Shown here: in pieces, positions 16,212 to 25,100 of the stretch
Position numbering within the stretch: the stretch's first letter is position 1
Layout of the letters: every line of letters begins with the position of its first letter
Source of the DNA: Bacteroidales bacterium
GTDB lineage: Bacteria; Bacteroidota; Bacteroidia; Bacteroidales; UBA932
Assembly: GCA_015060455.1 (NCBI GenBank)
Contig: SUYM01000025.1
Coordinates: 1-43,352 of the forward strand
Direction of reading: 5' to 3'
Length of the DNA stretch: 43,352 nucleotides
Made by a program: the position numbers and the translations under genes
Notes under the pieces: model-generated
The model's database searches: none
Seen by the model: the letters and a program-made list of their open reading frames with translations, nothing else
What the model was told of the DNA's origin: nothing

Positions 16212-16550
16212 ATGAACGGATTCGGCTTCAAACTTTCACCAAGTTCCGCCATCAATCTGGACAAGATTGACAGGACATTGTTCGACGAGCTGTGCAGAAT
16301 AGAGCCCGACGCTCTACGCTGCATGGCCTGCGGATCGTGTACCGCCACATGCACGGCGTCCGGCCTCAGCGGAATGAGTGTCAGAAAGATGCTGCTGAAT
16401 CTTCAGAGAGGCAAGGTAAACGAGACCGTCAGGATGATATCAGGATGCATGCTCTGCGGAAAATGCACGATGGTGTGCCCAAGAGGCATAAAGACACGTC
16501 GTCTCATCTTGACAGTGAGCAGGTTATACAAAAAGGAGGAGCAGGTATGA
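16212..16550 (+). CDS. second HdrC-like 4Fe-4S dicluster protein
   Basis: The 112-residue protein is little more than two [4Fe-4S] motifs: C37-x2-C40-x2-C43-x3-C47 and C79-x2-C82-x2-C85-x3-C89-P. It resembles the ferredoxin part of QmoC or a minimal HdrC. Its stop overlaps the start of the membrane subunit by 4 nt (ATGA), so translation is coupled. It likely bridges the soluble HdrABC-like module to the membrane protein that follows. Confidence 0.88.
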   Translation: MNGFGFKLSPSSAINLDKIDRTLFDELCRIEPDALRCMACGSCTATCTASGLSGMSVRKMLLNLQRGKVNETVRMISGCMLCGKCTMVCPRGIKTRRLILTVSRLYKKEEQV

Positions 16551-18370
16551 TGAGGGAGATATATCCATCCGGCTTCAACAGTTTTGTGATGCCTTTCATG
16601 CTGGGAATGCTTTTCGTTCTCGGCTGGTGTCTTGTCGGAGCATTCAGGGTGCTGCTTGAGCTTCCGAAGGAAGACAGAAAGAAACTGGCGTTATCCTTCC
16701 TCAACCCTAAGACCATGGTCAAGAACATCAGGGACTGGTTCTTTGACTGCCTCTTCCATGTGAAACTGTGGAAACGCAATAAACTCCTGGGCTTCATGCA
16801 TTCAAGCATTGCCTTCGGATGGTTCATGATAATCCTCATCGGCCACATCGAAGTGTTCCTCTACACTCCTGAGAGAATCCACCGTCTGTGGTATCCGATA
16901 TTTTTCAGGTTTTTCGTTGCAATCTCCGACAGCACAATGGAGGGAGCGTTTCTTTTCTTCCTGATGGACCTGTTTCTGCTTATCATACTGATCGGCATAC
17001 TGCTGGCCATCATCAAAAGAGTGCACTCACGGCTGTTCGGAATGCGACGCACCACACGCGGCAGCCTTACAGATCTGATAGGACTATATGCACTGTGGAG
17101 CATATTCCCGTTAAGACTTCTTGCAGAAGGATTTACTGCTGACATAAGCGGAGGATCCTTCCTTACAAAATCTTTGAACGGTCTGCTGCACCTGTTCTAC
17201 AGCGATCCAACTAATGCATTGCCTGTCTGGTGGGCATATTCAATAGCTTTGGGGGTATTCATGTTCGTGCTTCCATTCAGCAGATATATGCACATTCCTG
17301 CAGAAATCCTTCTTATCCCGATGCGAAACGCAGGCATTCCGATAAGGCATTCCCGCAAAGGCTTCTCAAGACTGCAAGTCCACTCATGTCCGGGCTGTGG
17401 AGTCTGCATAGATGCATGTCCTCTCAGTACTGTGCCAGTCAATGTAAGGGACACAACAGTCTACCTCAACAGGCAGCTGAAACGCAACAACAGAAAACGT
17501 ATAGAAGAAATCAGCGACAAATGTCTGCTGTGCGGAAAATGCTCGGCAGTGTGCCCTGTGGGAGTGGAAGGAGACAAGCTCAGGATAGCGCATCGAGCTA
17601 CAAGGGAATATGGAATATCAGCGGATTATTCGATGATAGACCAAGAAGGATTCGTGAAGGAAAAAGGCCGGCGGGTGCTGTATTTCGCAGGATGCATGAC
17701 GCATCTGACGCCTTCTATCAAGAGATCCCTTGTGTCCATCCTTGAAACAGCTGGAGAGGATTATTCCCTGATGGATGAGGATGGAGGAATATGTTGCGGA
17801 AGGCCAATGCTGACAGCAGGCAGAAAAGATGCCGCCAGGCAGATGATTCAGAAGAATACGGAGATCATACGCTCTTCAGGAGCTTCAGTGCTCCTGCTGA
17901 GCTGTCCTATCTGCTACAGGATATTCAAGCAGGACTACAGGCTCGAAGGAATTGAGGTTCTTCACCACAGCGAATACATTGACAGACTTATCTCTGAGAA
18001 GAAACTGAACATATCCGGAACAGGTCTCAGATATGCCTACCACGATCCTTGTGAACTCGGAAGAGGATGCGGAATATATGAAGAGCCTAGAAATGTGGTG
18101 TCTGCCGCAGGAGTGCTCGTGGAAGGGGCAAAAAAAGGAAAAGAGAGCATTTGCTGCGGAGGCAGTCTGGGCAGCCTTACCCTCACTGACGAACAACGGA
18201 AACGATTGGCCGAGAATGCACTAGGCAATCTCACGGCAGATTCGCCTGATGCAGTGGTGACTGCCTGTCCTCTGTGCAAGAATACATTCAACAGATATGC
18301 GGACGTGCCGGTTCTCGACATTGCGGAAATAGTAGCACAATCCTCAGGAAGAAATAATATAAAACATTAA
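16547..18370 (+). CDS. membrane-bound HdrE-HdrD-like fusion (cytochrome b-like + ferredoxin + two CCG domains)
   Basis: I chose the ATG at 16547 because AAAGGAGGA precedes it and it overlaps the upstream stop; an in-frame start at 16292 would run through the HdrC-like gene. The 607-residue product has a NarI-like membrane domain (about 10-255) with several intramembrane His (H85, H100, H160, H249) that could bind heme b. Two ferredoxin motifs follow (C281/284/287/291 and C326/329/332/336). Two complete CCG motifs end the protein (C383, C416-C417, C453/C456 and C502, C536-C537, C574/C577). This is HdrE fused to HdrD, also like DsrMK or HmeCD. It should exchange electrons with quinone. Confidence 0.88.
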   Translation: MMREIYPSGFNSFVMPFMLGMLFVLGWCLVGAFRVLLELPKEDRKKLALSFLNPKTMVKNIRDWFFDCLFHVKLWKRNKLLGFMHSSIAFGWFMIILIGHIEVFLYTPERIHRLWYPIFFRFFVAISDSTMEGAFLFFLMDLFLLIILIGILLAIIKRVHSRLFGMRRTTRGSLTDLIGLYALWSIFPLRLLAEGFTADISGGSFLTKSLNGLLHLFYSDPTNALPVWWAYSIALGVFMFVLPFSRYMHIPAEILLIPMRNAGIPIRHSRKGFSRLQVHSCPGCGVCIDACPLSTVPVNVRDTTVYLNRQLKRNNRKRIEEISDKCLLCGKCSAVCPVGVEGDKLRIAHRATREYGISADYSMIDQEGFVKEKGRRVLYFAGCMTHLTPSIKRSLVSILETAGEDYSLMDEDGGICCGRPMLTAGRKDAARQMIQKNTEIIRSSGASVLLLSCPICYRIFKQDYRLEGIEVLHHSEYIDRLISEKKLNISGTGLRYAYHDPCELGRGCGIYEEPRNVVSAAGVLVEGAKKGKESICCGGSLGSLTLTDEQRKRLAENALGNLTADSPDAVVTACPLCKNTFNRYADVPVLDIAEIVAQSSGRNNIKH

Positions 18371-18378
18371 TACCATAA

Positions 18379-18552
18379 ACTTTACACCCACAAAGTATTC
18401 TTTGGTCTGCTGCGCAGACGGTCATAGATTCGAAGACACAGGATGGTGTCTTGCAGACCCTCAACGGTTCAGGAACCCCTGTGACCTACAAGAGCACCGG
18501 TCTTGCAGCGGAGCTCGGTCTGGAGAACCTCTACATCACATTCTCAGGATGA
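18379..18552 (+). pseudogene. coding-like remnant without start codon
   Basis: A 57-codon open frame reads as plausible protein (TVIDSKTQDGVLQTLNGSG, then LAAELGLENLYITFSG) but has no start codon and is preceded by an in-frame TAA. Its stop codon lies within the REP-like element at 18544. I do not recognise the family. It looks like the 3' end of a lost gene whose tail was overwritten by the repeat. Apart from this, the REP and the stem-loops, nothing else is seen between 18371 and 18710. Confidence 0.3.
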
Positions 18553-18592
18553 CAGTCTGCGACTGTCATGTCGAGCGTAGTCGAGACATCTC
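18544..18592. repeat. REP-like palindromic element
   Basis: The sequence contains TCAGGATGACAG, GACTGTCATGTCGAGCGTAG and TCGAGACATCTC, sharing TGTCATnTCGAGCG and GTCGAGA with the element at 12001. It is followed by AAATCATGTAAATATA, the same tail (AAATCATGCAAATATA) that follows the 12001 element. Confidence 0.75.
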
Positions 18593-18629
18593 AACAAATC
18601 ATGTAAATATATGAAATATAAACGATACT

Positions 18630-18710
18630 CGTCCGGGAAATCGACCCAAAATACGGACGACAGGCACGATTTCACGTTTTCGTCCGGGAAATCGCCTTAA
18701 AATCCGGACG
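18630..18710. repeat. paired 30-nt stem-loops, pair 2
   Basis: Two stem-loops at 18630-18659 and 18681-18710 each have the 6-bp stem CGTCCG/CGGACG and an 18-nt loop, separated by 21 nt. The loops are GGAAATCGACCCAAAATA and GGAAATCGCCTTAAAATC. The second stem extends to 11 bp with flanking T and A residues. Stem length, loop length and spacing equal those of the pair at 12070-12150, whose stems have a different sequence. Confidence 0.75.
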
Positions 18711-18737
18711 AAAAAAGCATCTCAAAACGAGATGCTT
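18711..18737 (-). terminator. terminator of the DUF6515 gene
   Basis: AAGCATCTC (18715-18723) and GAGATGCTT (18729-18737) form a 9-bp stem with a 5-nt loop. On the minus strand the stem is followed by six T residues (18711-18716). It lies about 55 nt after the stop of the gene at 18793. Confidence 0.85.
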
Positions 18738-18792
18738 GACTTTTGCCTTTATGCGGCGGGAGGTTTACGCCTTCCGGTGTGACACAGACGGG

Positions 18793-19503
18793 TCAGGACA
18801 ACTGGCCGAGGACTTCAAAGTATGGAGTTCCATCAAGTATCCGCAAGGCATAGATGGTATCATCGACCCTATAATATGTATCTCCCGCGCGGTGCAAGGT
18901 GGTGTAATCGTCCGGAATGTATTCGACAAGCGCACCGGTCGGAGGAATGATGGTCCTGTAATTTCCGTATGCATCAACTATATAGAATACACCATCCTGA
19001 TAGAAATATTCTGTGTTGGATCCGACATAACTGTGGCTTAGCCGCAATTGACTTGAAATATCCATATAAATTGGCTGTGAAGCCGCTCTTACAACATTCA
19101 ATGCAAGACGGGACGCGATATTTGCTGCAATGATGGAGCCATATGACGGGCGCACTACGATTACCGGTTTTGGAGGCCGAGGAGGAACCATGCCAGGAGG
19201 ATTTCCGAGTCTGTGTCCGTGACCATAGTTTGGTTTAGGTGCCGGACGCGCCGCTGAATTTCCTCCCGGTCTGCCAGGTTGTCCGGCCGACGGATTGTTG
19301 TGCGGTCTATCAGGCATTGCAGACGGCCTTGAAGACGGGCCTGCCGGCTTGGCTGCCGGTCGTGAAGTATGGTCAGACCCACGCGAAGGTCGTACAGATG
19401 AAGATTTCGCTCTTTCTCTCGGTTGTGCATCAGACACGGTCTGAACGGCTGCGAATGCCAATACCATCAGCATCACAGTCATCATGTTTCTCATTGTCTT
19501 CAT
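18793..19503 (-). CDS. DUF6515-family secreted protein
   Basis: The 236-residue product has a signal peptide (to about residue 26). A low-complexity linker rich in Arg, Pro, Ser and Gly follows at about 27-115, including PRPPKPVIVV. The C-terminal domain contains TEYFYQDGVFYIVD, TIIPPTGALVEYIPD and GDTYYRVDDTIYAL. The repeated YY-x-DG-x-Y and PP-x-GA pattern is that of the DUF6515 family of Bacteroidota envelope proteins. Function is unknown. Between it and the MFS gene upstream is an 84-nt gap with a palindrome GCGATATCGC (19533-19542) and a repeat of GCGATAT (19552-19558) that could be an operator. Confidence 0.75.
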   Translation of the reverse strand: MKTMRNMMTVMLMVLAFAAVQTVSDAQPRERAKSSSVRPSRGSDHTSRPAAKPAGPSSRPSAMPDRPHNNPSAGQPGRPGGNSAARPAPKPNYGHGHRLGNPPGMVPPRPPKPVIVVRPSYGSIIAANIASRLALNVVRAASQPIYMDISSQLRLSHSYVGSNTEYFYQDGVFYIVDAYGNYRTIIPPTGALVEYIPDDYTTLHRAGDTYYRVDDTIYALRILDGTPYFEVLGQLS

Positions 19504-19587
19504 AACGAAATGGTTTTAAGATACCGCAGAAGGCGATATCGCGATGATCATGCGATATAAAGGCATAATCCATGCCAAAAAGCCGCA

Positions 19588-20961
19588 TCAGGATTTCAAC
19601 CTCTTCCAGTTAAGCACAGGCAGGAGGAAAGACAGGACCACAGCCACAAGCCAGAACCATGACACCGGACCGAAATCATAGACCTTTTCATCTCCGAGCA
19701 CCTGAGTATTGAATTCAATAAGATAACCGCTGGTGACCTCCTGCAAGCCGGCAGCCACATAACTCACCACTCCGACAACCCCCAATGCGGCGCCCGTCGC
19801 CTTTCTCGGAACTATATCCAGGGCCATCAGACCCGCAACAATGCAATACAGCGCACCCATGGCCATGCTGAACACCGACACATAGACGATATTCATGAAA
19901 TAATCCGCCTCCGTAAACAGGAACAGGCCAAGGCTTACCGTACATATGACACCTGAAATGAGAGTCGGCCTGACCCTGTTGCCCTTGAATATATAGTCGG
20001 AAAGCCAGCCTGCCAGTACTGTACCCACCGCACCGAACGAAATCGCATAGGCGATGATCTGGGTTGCATCTTCAAGGGAAAACCCGCGAGCCTTCTGGAG
20101 GAAGAGCACTCCCCATCCGGAAACCGCATATTCAGCGATATAGATGAAGGCACTTGCAAGGGCTATTATCCATATCCCGCGATGTTTCAGGACCCATTTC
20201 TGCAACTCCCTGGTCGGAGTAGTATCCACCTTGGTGACAGGCTCGGCGGAGAGTTCCTGGACAGACGGCAGTCCCTTGCTCTCCGGGGTGTCAGACACCA
20301 TGAAAACAATGATAAGAGTGCCCACCAGACCTGCGAAAGAGGCCATAAGGAAGCCGCTTTCCCATGAAAACGCCTCCACAATCATACCCATAAGGAACAG
20401 GGACAGGAACTTGCCAACATACGGCGAAGAACTGAAAAGACTATAAAACGTCCCCCTTCTGGATTTCGGGAACCAACGGGAAAGGCTTATGACCCCGGGA
20501 GGCGAACCCATGGACTGGGCCCAGCCGTTGAATCCCCACAACAGGAAGAAAGACATATAGACAAAGTAGCGGGCATAGGTAACACCCTCGACTGATTCAT
20601 AATAATAGCCTATAAGGGCCATCAGCAGGTTCACCACGGCAGAAACGACAAGCCCCACCGCCATGAAACGCCTGATGTTGCAATAATCTGCAATGAACCC
20701 GTTGACGCATTTTCCCACAGCATATACAAAGAGGAAGGCCGAGCCGACAAGACCCAGTTCGCCCGGAGAAAGCACACCGCCGTCAATGAGAGGCTGCTTG
20801 ACCACGCTCATGCCCATGCGGGTGAAATAATACATGCAATAGGCAAGCGTAACGCCCCAGAAGGTACTGGAACGCAACGACTTATATACAGACTCCTGCC
20901 TTTCGGCCGGGACCTTGTCAGGAGAGGGTTTGCTGATTCTGAAATATGAATATAGGCTCAT
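19588..20961 (-). CDS. MFS transporter, organophosphate:phosphate antiporter type (GlpT/UhpT-like)
   Basis: The 457-residue inner-membrane protein has twelve predicted membrane segments with a central loop near 215-255. N-terminal GVTLAYCMYYFTRMGMSVVKQPL is typical of the OPA subfamily, whose members exchange inorganic phosphate for glycerol-3-phosphate or hexose phosphates. Family residues such as WFPKSRRGTFYSLFSSS and the C-terminal PRKATGAALGVVG support this. The exact substrate cannot be told. It is transcribed divergently from the SGNH esterase gene at 21054, with the two -7 boxes only 21 nt apart. Confidence 0.88.
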   Translation of the reverse strand: MSLYSYFRISKPSPDKVPAERQESVYKSLRSSTFWGVTLAYCMYYFTRMGMSVVKQPLIDGGVLSPGELGLVGSAFLFVYAVGKCVNGFIADYCNIRRFMAVGLVVSAVVNLLMALIGYYYESVEGVTYARYFVYMSFFLLWGFNGWAQSMGSPPGVISLSRWFPKSRRGTFYSLFSSSPYVGKFLSLFLMGMIVEAFSWESGFLMASFAGLVGTLIIVFMVSDTPESKGLPSVQELSAEPVTKVDTTPTRELQKWVLKHRGIWIIALASAFIYIAEYAVSGWGVLFLQKARGFSLEDATQIIAYAISFGAVGTVLAGWLSDYIFKGNRVRPTLISGVICTVSLGLFLFTEADYFMNIVYVSVFSMAMGALYCIVAGLMALDIVPRKATGAALGVVGVVSYVAAGLQEVTSGYLIEFNTQVLGDEKVYDFGPVSWFWLVAVVLSFLLPVLNWKRLKS

Positions 20962-20979
20962 ATATCTATTTTACGCCCA

Positions 20980-20987
20980 CAAAGGTA
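20980..20987 (-). promoter_or_regulatory. -7 box of the MFS gene
   Basis: On the minus strand TACCTTTG matches the consensus and lies 19 nt before the start codon at 20961. The -33 position carries TATG rather than TTTG. It is divergent to the box at 21009. Confidence 0.6.
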
Positions 20988-21008
20988 ATATTTTCCGTTT
21001 ATGTTTCA

Positions 21009-21016
21009 TATCTTTG
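21009..21016 (+). promoter_or_regulatory. -7 box of the SGNH esterase gene
   Basis: TATCTTTG matches the consensus, 37 nt before the start codon. Its -33 region would overlap the divergent MFS -7 box at 20980-20987, so the two promoters may compete for polymerase. Confidence 0.6.
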
Positions 21017-21053
21017 TTCCTGTTTTGCCGAGAACATATAATCACAAAATATC

Positions 21054-22148
21054 ATGAAAAGATTTATCACCATTCTCGCGCTTGCCATAATGGTTACCGG
21101 TGTAAGCGCTCAGACTCCCAAGAACGTGAAGTATGTATTCACGGAGGCATCAGACCTGAATCTCATCGGAAAGATCCATGAGAACACTCCAAACCCGTAC
21201 CATCGTGTGGATACGGTGAAATACAAGGGTTTCACCAAGAGTGAGAACCGCCAGGTAAGATGTCCTGTCGGTCTTGCCGTGCTTTTCAAGACCAATTCGA
21301 CCACAATCTCCGTAAAGACAGACTACATTTTGAGTGCAGACATGCTGACTACCATGCCGCTTTCTTACAGAGGTTATGACCTTTATATCAAGGATAACGG
21401 CAAGTGGAGATGGGCAGGAGCGAAAGCGTCTTCACCTAAGAAACCAGACGAGAACATTGTCATCATAAGGGACATGGATGACTCTGAAAAGGAATGCATG
21501 CTCTATCTTCCTATTTATAGTGAGTTGAAGTCAGTCAAGATCGGTGTCCAGGAAGGCGCGGCACTTGAAAGCCTTGAATCTCCTTTCCGCCACCGGATAG
21601 GAATTTTCGGTTCAAGTTTCACTCATGGCATAAGCACCAGCCGCGCCGGAATGAGCTATCCTATGCAGCTTATGAGATGGACAGGTCTTCAGTTCCTCAG
21701 CCTCGGATGCAGCGGAAACTGCAAGATGCAGCCGTATTTTGCGGACGTGCTCTGCGACGCGAAGGTTGACGCTCTGGTTTTCGACGCATTCTCAAATCCG
21801 GACGCAAAGATGATCAAGGAAAGACTATTCCCATTCATAGAGAAACTCCAGACTGCACATCCTGACATTCCGCTCATCTTCCAGCAGACCATCAGCCGTG
21901 AAAGATGCAACTTCGACCTTGCGACCCGTGCAAAGGAACAGGCAAAGAAGGATATAGCGTCAAAACTCATGAAGGAGGCCTGCGAGAAATACGACAATGT
22001 ATATTTCATTGACTGCACGGATGCAGCGGACGCCCTCGAAGAGACATCAGTCGATGGAACCCACCCGGGCGACTACGGCTACACCCTCTGGGCGAAATCA
22101 ATCGAGAAGCCGCTTCTCAAGATTCTTAAGAAACACGGCATCAGGTAA
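21054..22148 (+). CDS. secreted SGNH/GDSL hydrolase with GxDLY N-terminal domain
   Basis: The 364-residue protein has a signal peptide (to SAQ, residue 20), a beta-sandwich N-terminal domain with the GYDLY motif (108-112), and an SGNH hydrolase domain from about 180. The catalytic Ser is in FGSSFTHG (probably Ser188). The oxyanion Gly and Asn are in LGCSGN, and the Asp/His pair is in DGTHPGDYGY. This two-domain layout is common in Bacteroidota carbohydrate esterases that remove acetyl or other acyl groups from glycans. The substrate is unknown. The gene converges on a DUF4886 lipoprotein gene; the two share a terminator at 22147. Confidence 0.87.
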   Translation: MKRFITILALAIMVTGVSAQTPKNVKYVFTEASDLNLIGKIHENTPNPYHRVDTVKYKGFTKSENRQVRCPVGLAVLFKTNSTTISVKTDYILSADMLTTMPLSYRGYDLYIKDNGKWRWAGAKASSPKKPDENIVIIRDMDDSEKECMLYLPIYSELKSVKIGVQEGAALESLESPFRHRIGIFGSSFTHGISTSRAGMSYPMQLMRWTGLQFLSLGCSGNCKMQPYFADVLCDAKVDALVFDAFSNPDAKMIKERLFPFIEKLQTAHPDIPLIFQQTISRERCNFDLATRAKEQAKKDIASKLMKEACEKYDNVYFIDCTDAADALEETSVDGTHPGDYGYTLWAKSIEKPLLKILKKHGIR

Positions 22149-22180
22149 AATTAAAGGTCCCGATCGGGACCTTTAATTTT
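22147..22180. terminator. bidirectional intrinsic terminator
   Basis: A perfect 34-nt palindrome (AAAATTAAAGGTCCC and its complement around GATC) has T-runs at the outer end on both strands. It overlaps the stop codon of the esterase gene (22146-22148) and lies 6 nt beyond the stop of the opposite lipoprotein gene (22186). One element serves both convergent genes. Confidence 0.93.
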
Positions 22181-22185
22181 TACTG

Positions 22186-25100
22186 TCATTTTTTAGGGAC
22201 GTAGATGGCAAAACTCTGCTGAAGTTGTCCGCAGGTAGTATCATTCAGAACCACTCGCGGATTGAATGCGACATTGAATCCCCTGTAATTCAACGAACCC
22301 CACCACGCATCATTTACAAGAACCGTATGGTTGGACGTAACCTCTGCCGGACGTGATGACGCCTTTGCGCCCAGTGAAACCCAGCCTTCCGGACGATACT
22401 TGCAGCCACCTTTCACCACGATCACAGACCCTGCAGGAATACTGCTTTTCGGAATGATCTGGGTACAGATAAACTCCTTGTAGTTGGTGTAACCATGTAT
22501 TGACTCATTCGCCGCAGAATACTTCTCGGAATAGACGCCACCCAGTTTCTCCGAAGTGGAATTCCAATAAGCATAGTTGGTAAATGTCAGATCAAGTTTC
22601 GAATAGGCAGACGGATCATACCCGTCGTGAGAGAGAATCTGCTCCACAGTTGCTGCCGCATAATCGAAATCATCCTGTGGCGGATATGCAGACTGTGTCA
22701 CAGCATATGGAGTTGCAACAGCCTTGTTGACAGCGTCCTTCATAGCGGCAATCGCCTCTGAGGTATAAGTCTGGTCTGAAGGGGTATATGTCACGTCGGC
22801 CAGATCGCACCCTGTAAGGACCTTCGCATACGTAAGGGCTGTGAGATAACGTCCTATGTCATAGGACATATGATGACCGTCCCGCGTGATCGTGTCTCCC
22901 ACATAACTTGTACGCATGTTCTGGACCGCTGTTCCGTTAGGAATGACCTTGACGAAATTGCTGTTGGTCAGAATCTTGCTCCGGACTGCACTCACGATAG
23001 CGTTGTACATTGTCATCTGATCGTTACCATAGTTTGCAAATCCGCTATGTGACGAATTTGCCTGATATGCCCAGGTCATATGCCATACAAGTTGAGCATC
23101 CGGACAATTGCTCTTCACTACACCGACAAGTGTCGCGAGATACGGATCGAATGTATCTGCCTGACCCGAAACAGGACTTCCCTGCTGCATTGTGATATAA
23201 TCCCAGTCCTGACTTTGCAGAGGCGCAATCGGAGCAGAAGACGATGTCGATGTCCATGAGCCGGTCGTGTTCTGATAGTAGGTATAACCGGCTGTATTGT
23301 TGGTAAAATAGTCTGCATGTGTCTCAAGCGTACAACCACCTTTATAGATGTTTCCAAGAGTTATATCAGTATAACCGACATCTTTCAACATTCCATAAAG
23401 ATACTGCAAGGCATCCATAGAGAAACTGTTTCCGATAGCAAGAATCCTGATGCTCTTTATTTCCACAGGCTGCTTTGGCACGAATATTCCGAAGCCGTCA
23501 CGGACCTCCTGGCAGCGGGTTTCAGTGGCATCGGCACTTGCCGCAAGATCCACGCGCGGGTTCAGGGCAAGGTTGAATCCGCGGTAGTTGAAGGTTCCCC
23601 ACCATGAGTCATTTATCTGAACAACGCCGGTGGATACATTGTCCGGACGGGAACTGTTCTTCTGATCAAGAGCGACCCAGCCCTCAGGACGATACTGATG
23701 ACCTCCCTTCTGAACAATCAGTGTTCCGTCCGGAAGATCGGACCTTGAGAATATCCGGGTGGCGACAAAATCTGCGATTGTACCGTTCCAGCCGTCCGAG
23801 TCAATTGTTCGAAGATCGGAAATATAATCGGTATTTGACTGATAATATGCAAAATCAGTATAGTCAATCTCAATTTGAGTATAGTCGGACGGATTATATC
23901 CTGCTGCGGAGATGATGTCGGTCAGGGACGCAGCAGACGGATCAAGTTTCGGCACAAAGATCGCGAATGACTGCTGCATGGCAAGTGCCTTCGCATCGTC
24001 AAGATTAGTGGTCGTGACGTATGAGAGGTTGAAGCCCCTATAATTCCATCCATCCCACCATGCCTCATCGACTTCCACAACATTATCCGTAACATTACCC
24101 GGACGGGAAGAATTAACCGCATCAAGGCTTGTCCACCATTCCGGACGGTATTGATAGTTATCAAGACAGACAATCACAGAGCCGCTTGGAATTTCACTTT
24201 TCTCGAAAATCCTGGTTGCTACAAATCGCACACAGTTGCTCTGATCCGTACAGAGGCCGGACCCATACTTTGAATTATCCGATTTGTAATAGGCATAGTT
24301 GGTATAATCCATTTCAAGCGGGACATAATATCTATGGTCATAACCCGCCGCCTCCAAGGCTGAGATGACATCAATTTTAGTCCTCAGGGCATTCGCAAGG
24401 TTCACGTTCACCGGACGTACCTTCGAGCGGTTGAAGCGGATTGCAGTTTCAAGGTCATATGTGTAACTTGCAGCAGAGGTGGTGATGGTCAAGACACCCT
24501 TATGCTCGCCCGGAGTCAGCACCATATAGACCTTCGATCCCGCCGCCTCTGATGCGCCCACAGACAATGTATTGCTCACATTTGTTTTCACAAGGGCTGC
24601 GTCTGCGCCTTCGATTGCAAGGTCATCCTCATCCGCCACCGCAGTCAGGTCAAATGTAAAGTCGCCTGCAAGATTCTCCGAAAGGAAACTTACTGACTGG
24701 ATAGTCTCCGAAGCATACGACGCACCATAGATATTGAACTGGGCGACAGCGCCGAGATTGTTCATATAAAGATTACCGACAGACTCTGTGGCACCGGCCT
24801 GAACAGCACCCTCCACCGGACAAGGGAGGGACACCATCGGCATGGCGTCCGCATCGTACGATGTACCGTTCTGAGACTGCACGACCGGAATATTCAGTGT
24901 CACGGAAGTTGCCTGCGCGGAGGCGTTCTCCGCCGAATAAGGATAGTAGGCATATACCATGTCTCCCGCTTGAAGAGCAGCGGTCGCCTTGACACCCACC
25001 GTCACCGGTGTAGTCGTCACATCCACCTGGGACTTTGAATTGACGGTAGCGCCTGCGAACACTCCGAGGGCGTCTGCGGATTCATATTCGATAGAGTCAT

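Noticed and set aside
16292..16546. Longer N-terminus for the HdrED-like fusion
   Set aside because: The extension overlaps the HdrC-like gene in another frame; the ATG at 16547 has a strong Shine-Dalgarno site and a coupled stop-start.
22147..22180. Phage or integron attachment site
   Set aside because: The perfect palindrome with T-runs on both ends between convergent stops is fully explained as a shared terminator.
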